Source of the DNA: Desulfopila aestuarii DSM 18488
GTDB taxonomy: Bacteria > Desulfobacterota > Desulfobulbia > Desulfobulbales > Desulfocapsaceae
NCBI RefSeq assembly: GCF_900143695.1
Contig: NZ_FRFE01000003.1
Coordinates: 1-64,000 of the forward strand
DNA length: 64,000 nt
Direction of reading: 5' to 3'
Notes under the pieces: model-generated
What the model saw: only the letters and a program-made list of their open reading frames with translations
Databases searched by the model: none
What the model was told of the DNA's origin: nothing
Shown: one piece after another, positions 53,655-62,764 of the stretch
How the letters are laid out: each line of letters begins with the position of its first letter
Position numbering within the stretch: position 1 is the stretch's first letter
Made by a program: the position numbers and the translations under genes

Positions 53655-55190
53655 TCACCGCTTTCCCTCTGTTCGCCCCTGGAGGTTTTTTTCCTGCAGA
53701 TAACGGCCGACCCACGCCAAAGCCGTTTCCCGTGTTGTTATTGCACCCTCAACCTGTAACGCCAGCAGCTCATCGAGAATGATCGAAAAGACTGGCCCTG
53801 GAGTGAGGCCGAACCCTTCGATCAGGTCTCTGCCATTCACGAGCGGTGGGCCGGATAGCGCAGGACGGATATGCTCCCGCTGTATCGTCACCACTTCACG
53901 ATACAGGTCAACAAGCTCCTGTTCCATATTTTCCGGTTTCAGTTCACCGCTTCCGGCAAGACTGTCCGACATGGCCAGGAGAAAAAGGCCGGGCAGCTCC
54001 TCACCTGCTCGCCGGCAGAGCTTTAATGCAGCACGGGCGGAGAGTTGTTGTTCCCGGCGCACATTACAGAGGTGAAAAGGATGCATGTGCATTCCAATAA
54101 GGTCTGCAACCCGTTCCCGCTGGGTATTGCTCCATTTTAAGCGCCGGGCAATTCGCTCAACCTGTTTACGTCCAATCTCATCATGTCCGTAAAAGGTGAT
54201 CCGCCCGTCTTTAGCGGCTGGTTGGCCTTTCGCGGCCGGTTTCCCCACATCATGAAGAAGCGCCGCCCACTTGAGCCAAACTTTTGCCTGGTTATCGGCA
54301 AGATATTCCGGGATATCTCCCGCCAATCCACCTTCACCGAAATACTTTTCCGGAGCGGCGAGCAACATCTCCATCTCTCGTAATGCCTGAAAGTTATGGT
54401 TAAAGACATCGAGATGATGAAACGAAGGCTGCTCAACACCTTCACCGTCGTATAACTCAGGAAAAATCTGCAGCAGCAGGCCGGACTGATGCATCTCCCA
54501 CAAAACTGGTGCCGCAGCATCCGTCTGCATGATGAGATCAAGCTCATAATTTAACCGCTCGGCAGCCACCTTCTGTATTTTTGGTGCATTGTCCCTGATA
54601 GCCGCCAGCGTGGCCTCAACCGGCTCAAAACCCAAGGTCGCCATGAAGCGAAAGGTCCGGACCAAGCGCAAGGGATCATCTATAAATGCGCGGGGGCAGT
54701 GACGCAGCAGTCCACTCAACAGGTCGGTCGCCCCGTTCATTGGATCAATCAGTTGCGGTGTTACGGTTTCATCCAGGAGCGACCCTAACGGTAGCGCCAG
54801 ACTGTTAATCGTAAAATCCCGCAAACGAAGATCATCATTTATGCTTAGCACACCGCCGCGAAAGGCGGAAATGTCAACACATTGCCCCTGCCAGACCACT
54901 CTCGCAGCCTCTTCCTCTTCTGTACCGAGGAGTACCAAGGCACCACCGCCCAGCTCACTCATGAGCTCACGACAGATAGATTGTGCACCGGTGGCAACCG
55001 TCAAATCAAGATCATTGGGGGAGCGGCCAAGCAGCCAGTCACGCACCGTTCCTCCGACCACATACAGCTCAACAGACCGTCTTTTCGCAACACTGATGAG
55101 CGCTCGGACAATTTCCGGGACAAAACAGGAGATCAGTCCGCGAAGATTGCTCTGTCTCGTTGCTATTTCATGTTGCGTCAAATTCTCCAC
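53655..55190 (-). CDS. tRNA CCA nucleotidyltransferase / poly(A) polymerase family with HD domain
   Basis: This 511-residue protein has the class II nucleotidyltransferase head (GGTVRDWLLG, DLDLTVAT), the RDFTINSLA and DPLRLVRTFRF blocks, and a C-terminal HD phosphohydrolase domain (LLHDVGKP). Family members with HD domains are CCA-adding enzymes or tRNA end repair enzymes. Whether it adds CCA or only part of it cannot be told by eye. The tRNA-Arg in this window encodes its own CCA, so this enzyme would act mainly in repair. The start is GTG with GGGAG about 9 nt upstream. Confidence 0.88.
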   Translation of the reverse strand: MENLTQHEIATRQSNLRGLISCFVPEIVRALISVAKRRSVELYVVGGTVRDWLLGRSPNDLDLTVATGAQSICRELMSELGGGALVLLGTEEEEAARVVWQGQCVDISAFRGGVLSINDDLRLRDFTINSLALPLGSLLDETVTPQLIDPMNGATDLLSGLLRHCPRAFIDDPLRLVRTFRFMATLGFEPVEATLAAIRDNAPKIQKVAAERLNYELDLIMQTDAAAPVLWEMHQSGLLLQIFPELYDGEGVEQPSFHHLDVFNHNFQALREMEMLLAAPEKYFGEGGLAGDIPEYLADNQAKVWLKWAALLHDVGKPAAKGQPAAKDGRITFYGHDEIGRKQVERIARRLKWSNTQRERVADLIGMHMHPFHLCNVRREQQLSARAALKLCRRAGEELPGLFLLAMSDSLAGSGELKPENMEQELVDLYREVVTIQREHIRPALSGPPLVNGRDLIEGFGLTPGPVFSIILDELLALQVEGAITTRETALAWVGRYLQEKNLQGRTEGKR

Positions 55191-55412
55191 TGATCATTCT
55201 CCCTCACTCGACATCCAGCAACAGCAGACATGCCATTCCACCATTCACAGCCGCAACGAAATAGTGTATGATCGGGTCCTGCTGCCGGTGAGCCTCACAG
55301 TATACCATAGTCAGCACGATAAGGATAGTCTTTGACCTGTGGAAGGCTCAAGCCACTCGCAAGGCATCAGCACCAAAACCGACAGCCCTATTTCCCGATC
55401 CTTCATGAAGCC

Positions 55413-56360
55413 ATGACCGAACAGCCCTTTCTCTATCTCGCACCATTACGAGGCATCACCGATGTCCTGTTCCGCAATGTTTTTGTCCGCCATTTCGGCG
55501 GATTCGATATGGCGGTCGCCCCTTTTATCAACCCCCAGCGCAGCCCAAGCGGCAAGAAAAAAATGCTGGCCGATCTCTTTCCCGAAGAGAACACAGCGCT
55601 TCCGGTCATCCCCCAGCTGCTCGACAACCGCGCTGAAGATTTTCTCCACCTCGCCAAACGACTGGAAGATCTTGGTTACACCTCAATCAACTGGAACCTT
55701 GGCTGCCCGGCCCCCATGGTGGCCAACAAAGGCAGAGGCTCAGGTTTTCTGCCCTTCCCTGACGACATCATCCGGCTGCTTGATACCGTCATCCCGCAGC
55801 TGAGCGCCACCCTCTCCATCAAGATGCGCCTCGGCTTTCATGACAAGGGTGAAAGTATCGATCTGCTGCCGCGCTTCAACGACTATCCCCTGGATGAAAT
55901 TATCATCCACCCCCGTATTGGCAAGCAGATGTATAAAGGGACAACCGACCAGGATGGATTCGCCGCCTGCCTGGACTTGACCCGCCATCGGGTAGTCTAT
56001 AACGGTGATATCATCTCACGGGATGTTTACAATGCGTTGGCCCTTCGTTTTCCCTCCATTAAACGCTGGATGATCGGCCGCGGTGTGCTGGCCGACCCTT
56101 TTCTCGCCGAAGAGCTAAAAGGTGTGTTGACCACCGACCAGATAGAGCGAAAAGCCAGAATTCGCGCGTTTCATGACGAACTGCTTGAGGCATATCGACA
56201 GCGGCTCTCCGGCCCCGGCCATCTTCTCGGCAAAACAAAGCAACTGTGGTTGTATCTCATCTCTTCTTTTCCGGGGAAGGAAAAACCATTCAAAAAACTG
56301 AAAAAGGCCAAAACCGAAGAGCAGTTGCTGACGGCTGTCGAACAGATATTTGCCGAGTGA
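55413..56360 (+). CDS. tRNA-dihydrouridine synthase
   Basis: This FMN enzyme reduces specific uridines in tRNA to dihydrouridine. The 315 residues show the N-terminal YLAPLRGITDVLFRN, the NLGCPAPMVANKGRG segment with the catalytic cysteine, the IIIHPRIGKQMYKG block and VVYNGDIISRDVY. The C-terminal part is helical, as is usual for this family. An upstream in-frame start at 55332 is open but not protein-like, so I use 55413. Confidence 0.9.
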   Translation: MTEQPFLYLAPLRGITDVLFRNVFVRHFGGFDMAVAPFINPQRSPSGKKKMLADLFPEENTALPVIPQLLDNRAEDFLHLAKRLEDLGYTSINWNLGCPAPMVANKGRGSGFLPFPDDIIRLLDTVIPQLSATLSIKMRLGFHDKGESIDLLPRFNDYPLDEIIIHPRIGKQMYKGTTDQDGFAACLDLTRHRVVYNGDIISRDVYNALALRFPSIKRWMIGRGVLADPFLAEELKGVLTTDQIERKARIRAFHDELLEAYRQRLSGPGHLLGKTKQLWLYLISSFPGKEKPFKKLKKAKTEEQLLTAVEQIFAE

Positions 56361-56521
56361 TAACCTCTCGCGATCAACAGAAATGCAACGGGGCAGACAA
56401 ATTCCAATAGCAATTTTTCAACTTCGACCGTATATAGCGCAGACGCCTGCATTCTGCAGGCTGGCAGACCCGTCCGGGCCAACCGAATTTTCACAATTCA
56501 CCATTGAGATCATAGCGATTT

Positions 56522-57175
56522 ATGCTGCAGGAGTTGGAGTTCCAGGTTCTGGAGTTGTATCATGAGGTAGACCGTGCCGTAACCGCCTATCAGGCAGCCA
56601 CAGGCCTGAACTGTCCCGGCGGTTGCGTAGAGTGCTGCTTTTCGGAAAAAGTTGAAGCGACAGTGCTGGAAATGGTCCCCCTCGCCTTTCACCTGTTCCG
56701 AACATGTCAGGCCGAGCTCATATTAAAACGGATTGAAAAAGAGCACAGATCACACCAATGCATCCTTTTCCGGCCGGATCTCAGCTCTCCCGAGAGCGGA
56801 GGCTGTAGCCAGTATCCGTTTCGCGCCCTGATCTGCCGAATGTTCGGGTTTGCCGGGAATATCGATCGCAATGGGCGACCACAGCTAGCCAGATGCAGAA
56901 ATATGCCACTTCAGGATGAATCAGGCAAAACGCAAGAAGATATAGAGAGCGAGGCCATGCCTCTCTTTCATGCATACGGCATTGCGATAACCGCCATCCA
57001 CCCGAGCCTTGGCACGCAGCGCATGCCAATCAACGAGGCACTCCATCAGGCACTGGCCAAGGTTGGACTCATCCTTGATCTGGAAATCGTACCGGTTGCG
57101 ACGACTGAAGAGATAGACCTGCCGCCCGATTCTCCGGCAACAACACCTTCCCAGCCAAAACGAAAGGCCGCATAA
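56522..57175 (+). CDS. YkgJ-family cysteine-cluster protein
   Basis: This 217-residue protein has the YkgJ-type pattern: a first cluster LNCPGGCVECCF and a second with CILFRPDL...GGCSQYPFRALICRMFGF, presumed metal binding. It is smaller than the other member at 21878. It follows the dihydrouridine synthase gene on the same strand, about 160 nt downstream. Function of the family is unproven. Confidence 0.82.
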   Translation: MLQELEFQVLELYHEVDRAVTAYQAATGLNCPGGCVECCFSEKVEATVLEMVPLAFHLFRTCQAELILKRIEKEHRSHQCILFRPDLSSPESGGCSQYPFRALICRMFGFAGNIDRNGRPQLARCRNMPLQDESGKTQEDIESEAMPLFHAYGIAITAIHPSLGTQRMPINEALHQALAKVGLILDLEIVPVATTEEIDLPPDSPATTPSQPKRKAA

Positions 57176-57216
57176 TACGGGATTATCGGTCTTTCTGCAT
57201 GTGTTGCCGGGCGATG

Positions 57217-58008
57217 TTATTCCCCGCTCCTGCCACACCAGTTTGCCACCGCCACCCCGACCGAACGTCGCATCTCCTTAAAGAAGTCGGATCCGGTCTT
57301 TTTTAGATAAAAATGCTGCCCGATATTTGTGGCGTTCTGCAGATATTTTTCGGCTGCAAACTGTATGGCGTAGCGATTTTCAAATATTTCCCCAAGCTCC
57401 TCATTGGAGAAACGTTGATAGCGATCGGTGAAATGGATCGCCTTTTCAGCAAAGCGCGGAATCACGGAAGGAGCATCGGGCACCTGCCGGTAATGACCAA
57501 AACAGAGCATGGTTACAGGAAAGACCAGCGACGGCAAATCGAACATATCACGGTGGATTTCGTAGTTCTCCATGATGTCGCCAATGTAACAGGACCCGAT
57601 CCCCAACGACTCGGCAGCAATCACGGCATTCTGGGCAGCAATCAGCGCATCACAACTGGCCAGCAGCAGATCCGCCTCAGCCGGCCGCGGATATTCCAGG
57701 CCATTTTCGCCGCAAAACTCCTCGACTCTGGAATGATCATAATAGTCATACCAGCGCTGCATATCCGCCAGGAAAATCAAGACCAGCGGCGCTTTGGCAA
57801 TAAACGGCTGGTCATCACAGGTCACGGCCAGTCGCTCCTTTTTCTTCTGGTCGGCCACCTCCAAAATGGAATAAAGCATCATATTACCGGCGGTAGGTGC
57901 CCGCATGGCACAGCGGATAATGAGAGCTTTCTCTTTCTCCGTAATAGATTCATCGGCAAAGACCCGCAAAGATCTACGCTTCAGGATTGTTTCTATAGTA
58001 CTATTCAT
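57217..58008 (-). CDS. Nitroreductase-family flavoprotein
   Basis: This 263-residue protein has the FMN-binding nitroreductase fold: RRSLRVFADESI at the start, MRAPTAGNMM, a long central segment, and GIGSCYIGDIMENYE followed by MLCFGHY. The reductant is NAD(P)H in the family. The natural substrate is unknown. The open frame reaches to 58182, but the ATG at 58008 has a good GGAGA 8 nt upstream. It is preceded by the divergently ending YkgJ gene. Confidence 0.85.
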   Translation of the reverse strand: MNSTIETILKRRSLRVFADESITEKEKALIIRCAMRAPTAGNMMLYSILEVADQKKKERLAVTCDDQPFIAKAPLVLIFLADMQRWYDYYDHSRVEEFCGENGLEYPRPAEADLLLASCDALIAAQNAVIAAESLGIGSCYIGDIMENYEIHRDMFDLPSLVFPVTMLCFGHYRQVPDAPSVIPRFAEKAIHFTDRYQRFSNEELGEIFENRYAIQFAAEKYLQNATNIGQHFYLKKTGSDFFKEMRRSVGVAVANWCGRSGE

Positions 58009-58060
58009 TGCAGTTCTCCGTGAGCCAACATTCCCACCATCTGCGACTCTCATGATATTT

Positions 58061-60373
58061 TCATACCGTTGAGCGCAATTCCGTTCCAGGTAACGTCCTC
58101 GGCCATTGGCAAATAACTCCACCCAGCTCCTCAAACGGCAAGGGTTTCGAATAGTAGTAACCCTGGAAACAATCACACTCAAAAGACTTCAGCATGGCCT
58201 CCTGCTCAACCGTCTCAACCCCTTCGGCCAGAACGCTCATATCGAGATTTTTGCCGATGGCTATAATGTTCTGGATCATTTTCCGTGCCGCTCGATCATT
58301 GAGGATGGTATCGACAAAACTCTTGTCGATCTTCAGCTCATCGATGGGGAGTTTTCTCAACATGCTGAGTGAGGAATAGCCGGTACCAAAATCATCCATT
58401 GATATTCTCACACCCAGCCGATGCACAGACTCAAGAATATGCAGGATATAATCCACATCTTCGATAAACAGGCTCTCGGTAATCTCAAGGGTGACGTGGG
58501 TGAGGCTCATCCCGCTTGCTTCAACAATCTGCTTGAGTTCTTCCAAAAACGTGGTCTGCATGAACTGGCGAACCGAGATGTTAATCGACACCTGCCAGGT
58601 CCGGCCCAGCTGCTGCTGGAGCTGCTGCATCTGGGTAAGTGTCCTGGTGAGCACGAAATTGCCGATCGTTATCATTAAACCGCTTGACTCCGCCACGGGA
58701 ATAAAGCGATGCGGTGGGACCAAGCCAAGCTCAGCATTGTTCCAACGCAATAGCGATTCAACCCCGACAAACTCGCCCTGAGTGTCAATCTGTGGCTGGT
58801 AGACCATAAACAGTTCATCGTTTTCAAGAGCAGTCCGCAAATGCCGTTCCAGCTCCAGCCTATTGAGATAGCCTTCCTGCATCGAGTCGGAAAATAGATG
58901 AAAGCTGTGTTTAAGACGCTTCGACTCATACATCGCAATATCCGCTGCTCTCAGCAGAACATCTAGATTCTCGCCATTTTCAGGATACCTGGCAATACCG
59001 ATGCTTGCGCCCAGTGTAATACTGAACTGTCCAATGCGGCATGGTGCAGAGAGCACGTCAATAAGGTGCTGGGCATATGCGATCAGGGATGGGGTTTCGG
59101 TCTGCGGGGTCAGGATCAGGAATTCATCGCCGCCCTGACGGACTATCACAGTGTCATTGTCCGCACACTTTCGAATACGAGCCGCCAGTTCGCAGAGCAC
59201 CTTGTCGCCAAATTCATGACCAAAGCTGTCATTGACGCTTTTGAAATGATCCATGTCGACATAGAGGATGGTAAAACCTGGAGCTCCGGGATAGATCCAT
59301 GCACCTATCGCCTGTTGCAGGTAACCGCGATTGGGTAACTGGGTCAATGCATCATGGGTCACCTGATGAATCAGTTCCTTTCGTCGTCGCCCTTCCGTTT
59401 TGGCAATAAAGCGGAACAAAGCAAATATGATGGCGCTCACCAGGACAAAGATAATGAGATAACCGCTTAACACTGCATGAAAATCCGCAATCAGGTGACG
59501 ATAAGGGACCGTCGAAACGGTCCACAGCTCATAGCGATTGTCAGATTGTACCACCACCAGAGAGCGCATTCCGTCCTTATCGACGATTTCAAGATCATAG
59601 CTAGCTTCGCTCTTTTTTACCTCTTCAATGGGTATCTTGAATTTGTCGCTAAGAATTGCACGAGTGGCATCAATCAGCTCCAGCAGTGCCGGCGCAGCAT
59701 AGATTTTATGCAAATCCTCACCATCCGCAGAATGGAATTGCTCATAATAGTCGTAATCTCTGATGATACGGACAGTATGAAATGACCCGGAATGCAGGGC
59801 ATCGCGAAACAATCTGGCAGTACCGCGAACCCTGAGTCCCGCCGTCATGACAGCAACAGCCCTGCCTTTGTCATCACGGATAGCCTTGCGTATGGGGATA
59901 ACCCATTCTTTCAAGGTATCCATATAATAGGTTCGGCCAAGCACCATCTTCTCGACCTCCAGGGCATGTATGAACGACTCCCGGCTCTCGGGCTGCTCTT
60001 TCAGGTTAGGCAGCTGAGTTGAATTGAGGTTTGAGCTGACAAAATTGAGTTTGCCTTCCGGCGTAGCCAGCCCGAAGGCGACAATAGAAGGATTCAGGAC
60101 AAGCAGATCGTCAAGGGTACGCTTAACCTTGAACTGGGTCCGATATGTCTCGTCTTGAATCAATTCATTACCCAGAATGTCCAGCATCATTTCCTGAGTA
60201 ACAAAGAGCGAGTGGGTGGCACTGGAAATAATCTTTACCAGGCTATGCTGCCGTTCACGGTAACCTTGGTTAATTTCCTGCCATTTTGAATGGGATGCAA
60301 ACACCAGAAGCAGTGTGCCGATGCACATCAGCACGACAAACAGCATCCATAAATTACGCTTAAAAAGTGGCAT
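58061..60373 (-). CDS. GGDEF-EAL protein (diguanylate cyclase/phosphodiesterase) with periplasmic sensor
   Basis: This 770-residue inner-membrane protein has a span near residues 8-25, a periplasmic Cache-like sensor to about residue 300 and a second span near 303-327. A GGDEF domain follows (RQGGDEFLIL). The EAL domain has the variant ESLLRW at the first motif, retaining the ExLxR pattern, and the metal motif DDFGTGYSS. Both catalytic halves look plausible, so it could make or degrade c-di-GMP, or only regulate it. The ATG at 60373 has GGAAG just upstream. The open frame continues to a GTG at 60406. Confidence 0.9.
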   Translation of the reverse strand: MPLFKRNLWMLFVVLMCIGTLLLVFASHSKWQEINQGYRERQHSLVKIISSATHSLFVTQEMMLDILGNELIQDETYRTQFKVKRTLDDLLVLNPSIVAFGLATPEGKLNFVSSNLNSTQLPNLKEQPESRESFIHALEVEKMVLGRTYYMDTLKEWVIPIRKAIRDDKGRAVAVMTAGLRVRGTARLFRDALHSGSFHTVRIIRDYDYYEQFHSADGEDLHKIYAAPALLELIDATRAILSDKFKIPIEEVKKSEASYDLEIVDKDGMRSLVVVQSDNRYELWTVSTVPYRHLIADFHAVLSGYLIIFVLVSAIIFALFRFIAKTEGRRRKELIHQVTHDALTQLPNRGYLQQAIGAWIYPGAPGFTILYVDMDHFKSVNDSFGHEFGDKVLCELAARIRKCADNDTVIVRQGGDEFLILTPQTETPSLIAYAQHLIDVLSAPCRIGQFSITLGASIGIARYPENGENLDVLLRAADIAMYESKRLKHSFHLFSDSMQEGYLNRLELERHLRTALENDELFMVYQPQIDTQGEFVGVESLLRWNNAELGLVPPHRFIPVAESSGLMITIGNFVLTRTLTQMQQLQQQLGRTWQVSINISVRQFMQTTFLEELKQIVEASGMSLTHVTLEITESLFIEDVDYILHILESVHRLGVRISMDDFGTGYSSLSMLRKLPIDELKIDKSFVDTILNDRAARKMIQNIIAIGKNLDMSVLAEGVETVEQEAMLKSFECDCFQGYYYSKPLPFEELGGVICQWPRTLPGTELRSTV

Positions 60374-60743
60374 ATCACTTCCAGAAAAGCCAGGACATAA
60401 GAGCACGTGTAAAAAAACGTAAAGTTTACAGTACAGAAGTGCAGTAGATACGAATTTCCTGAGCAGGAACGGCTATACAGTGAAATCCAGGTGATATTAA
60501 TTCTATCTTATCTAAGCTAGATGTATATCATAATGACCCGCATATGAGTAGTAAAGAGTTCTATTGCCTAACATTTTATCAAAACAGCACGAGTTGAAAT
60601 TTTCCCCTCAAATACTTCCTGAAAAACAGTTATCGCAACTGCCGCCCAATTTCCATTTGCTCTGACAGAGCAATGTGTGCCATATTCCGCTGAGCTTACT
60701 TAAATACTAACGTCCAATCACCCCCTGCCTTCACTCTTTTACC
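60374..60743. other. Intergenic region upstream of the carrier gene
   Basis: About 370 nt between divergent genes. Two small perfect palindromes are present, TTCCTG-AG-CAGGAA at 60456-60469 and TGCTCT-GAC-AGAGCA at 60658-60672. No gene or recognisable RNA is visible. Confidence 0.5.
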
Positions 60744-61688
60744 ATGACCCTTTTTATTCAAGTTCTGTTCATCGTTTTACCCGTATTCATGGTTGTCGCC
60801 CTTGGCTTCTTCCTGAAACGGACCAGGTTGGTGGATGAGAGTTTCTTTCCACAGTTGAACCGGCTGGTGTTTTACATCGCCCTGCCGGCGCTGTTGTTTT
60901 ACAAGATAGCAACCGCCGATTTCCGGGCCAGCTTCAACCCCACCCTGCTCTTTGGCCTCTTGGTAACAATGGGGGCAACCTTTGCCGGAAGCTATCTCTA
61001 CGGAGCACTTCGCGGTTATCCACCTCCACAGATCGGTGCATTCTCCCAAGGGGCATCCCGAGGCAATATCGCCTTTCTCGGGCTTGCCATTTCCTTTAAT
61101 GCTTATGGCGAAGCGGGTTTTGCTACGGCCGGAGTGCTGGCGGGCTTCATCATCCCTTTCATCAATATTTTATCGGTACTGGCGCTGCTGCTGCCACAGC
61201 GAAAAAACAATCAAACGATGACCGGCGCTTTCTGGATGTACCAGTTCGCGTTCAATCCGTTGATCATTGCCTCGTTTGCCGGAATTCTCTGGAGTTATTT
61301 CGAGCTGCCTCTGCCGGCAGTTGTGGACAAGGCCCTGAGCATAGTCACCGGCATGTCGCTGCCACTGGCACTCATTTCCATTGGAGCCTCTTTTTCGCTG
61401 AAAAAACTACGGGGAGATATTGTCAAAGCAGGGGGAGCCACCATCATCAAGGTGGTATTGCAGCCACTGGTCACCGCTCTCGTGCTGGTGCCCCTTGGCA
61501 TCAGAGGGATGGAACTGGGAATCGGCGTTATCCTTGCGGGCGCGCCGACTGCGGTGGCAGCTTTTATCATGGCCGAGCAGCTCAAATCAGACGCCGAACT
61601 GTCAGGCGCTATCATAGTACTCTCTACCGCCTGCTCACTGGCAACCTATACAGCGGCCCTGTACCTTCTTGCTGCGCTCAACTTATAA
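60744..61688 (+). CDS. Auxin-efflux-carrier (AEC) family transporter
   Basis: This 314-residue inner-membrane protein has about ten hydrophobic spans and the AEC pattern: a conserved asparagine-rich SRGNIAFLGL segment and the two repeated halves around YEMG-like positions, the second with VVLQPLVTALVLVPL and GAPTAVAAFIMAEQ. Members export or import organic acids such as malate or malonate and other anions. No substrate can be assigned from context. Confidence 0.85.
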   Translation: MTLFIQVLFIVLPVFMVVALGFFLKRTRLVDESFFPQLNRLVFYIALPALLFYKIATADFRASFNPTLLFGLLVTMGATFAGSYLYGALRGYPPPQIGAFSQGASRGNIAFLGLAISFNAYGEAGFATAGVLAGFIIPFINILSVLALLLPQRKNNQTMTGAFWMYQFAFNPLIIASFAGILWSYFELPLPAVVDKALSIVTGMSLPLALISIGASFSLKKLRGDIVKAGGATIIKVVLQPLVTALVLVPLGIRGMELGIGVILAGAPTAVAAFIMAEQLKSDAELSGAIIVLSTACSLATYTAALYLLAALNL

Positions 61689-61717
61689 AAACGGTCAGCT
61701 GTTACCTGATCGCACGT

Positions 61718-62764
61718 TCACAACATCCATGCTCTAAACACTGCATCTGCCAGCGGTTCGCTGACAATGACGCGCCTTTCGCCAGCCTGGGTGCAGATTA
61801 CTTCGGTGGCTGAGGGACCGTCTTTCACTTTCTTTCCGTAACGAACCACCAAACCGGCGGCATGGCGAAGATCACTCTCACGCTCGGCATCACTCGTATA
61901 AGAGCCGGCCGCTCTGCGCAACAAAGCGATGGGGCCCGGTCGCTCTTCCATGGTGAGTAAGGCATCGCCTTCTTCAGCTAAACCCGCCAGCTTGACATTA
62001 TCCTTCTCATCGCGCCCGAGCATCAGCCAGCCGCCTCCGGGCAATAGAAACTGTCGACCGACCAGCAGCAACAGGATATCCGTCACGGTCATGTCTGCAC
62101 TTTTGACCACGAAGGTATCGTCGTAAAAATTTCTAATCCTCCGGCTCAAGATGGGATCAGCCAGGATACATCCCCCAGCCGGAGCGGGAAAATCGGTAAT
62201 GCCGAACTCTTTTGCAAGCTCAATCTGCCGGGAGCGGCCTCGACCGCTGAAGTTGAGAAGTTTTTCCCGATCCACCCATCCCTTCTCCTCAGCCAGGGTC
62301 GGTGTCAGCAGCTTGGCCGAAAGTGGTCGCAAGAGCAAAGCCCGACTGTCGGAATCGCGTGAGATAACGTTTAATGTATCCCTACGCTGGGACATGGGCC
62401 GCTGGCCAAGCACTTCTCCCGAGATGAGAAACGAAGCACCCTGCTCGGCGAGCATCTCCCTGGCTCTTGAAACCATGAAAATCTTGCAGTCAATACAGGG
62501 GTTGAAGTTTTTGCCAAAACCATATTTCGGGTCGCGCAGCATCTCCAGGTAAGGTCGGCTGACATCCTCCACCAACACCTCGATACCGTATTTTTCGCGG
62601 ACGCTTGCAACATAGCCATCGACATCGGCCAGGATATCGTAATGAAAAAAGGGCGAGACGAATTTTACCGCAATGACCTCCACACCAAGGGCCATAACAA
62701 CACGGGTCGCGAGAATGGAGTCGAGCCCGCCGGAGAAAAGAGATAACGCTTTGATTTTTGTCAT
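61718..62764 (-). CDS. PP-loop ATPase, ThiI/MnmA-like tRNA-thiolation-type protein
   Basis: This 348-residue protein begins with the adenylating PP-loop SLFSGGLDSILA and carries cysteine sites NPCIDCKIFM and PAGGCILADP, as in tRNA sulfur transferases. The C-terminal part (about residues 240-310, with GGGWLMLGRDEKDN and a PGPIALLRR stretch) resembles an NFACT-R RNA-binding domain. Together they suggest sulfur addition to tRNA. It follows recN with a 4-nt overlap. The exact substrate base is not known. Confidence 0.75.
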   Translation of the reverse strand: MTKIKALSLFSGGLDSILATRVVMALGVEVIAVKFVSPFFHYDILADVDGYVASVREKYGIEVLVEDVSRPYLEMLRDPKYGFGKNFNPCIDCKIFMVSRAREMLAEQGASFLISGEVLGQRPMSQRRDTLNVISRDSDSRALLLRPLSAKLLTPTLAEEKGWVDREKLLNFSGRGRSRQIELAKEFGITDFPAPAGGCILADPILSRRIRNFYDDTFVVKSADMTVTDILLLLVGRQFLLPGGGWLMLGRDEKDNVKLAGLAEEGDALLTMEERPGPIALLRRAAGSYTSDAERESDLRHAAGLVVRYGKKVKDGPSATEVICTQAGERRVIVSEPLADAVFRAWML

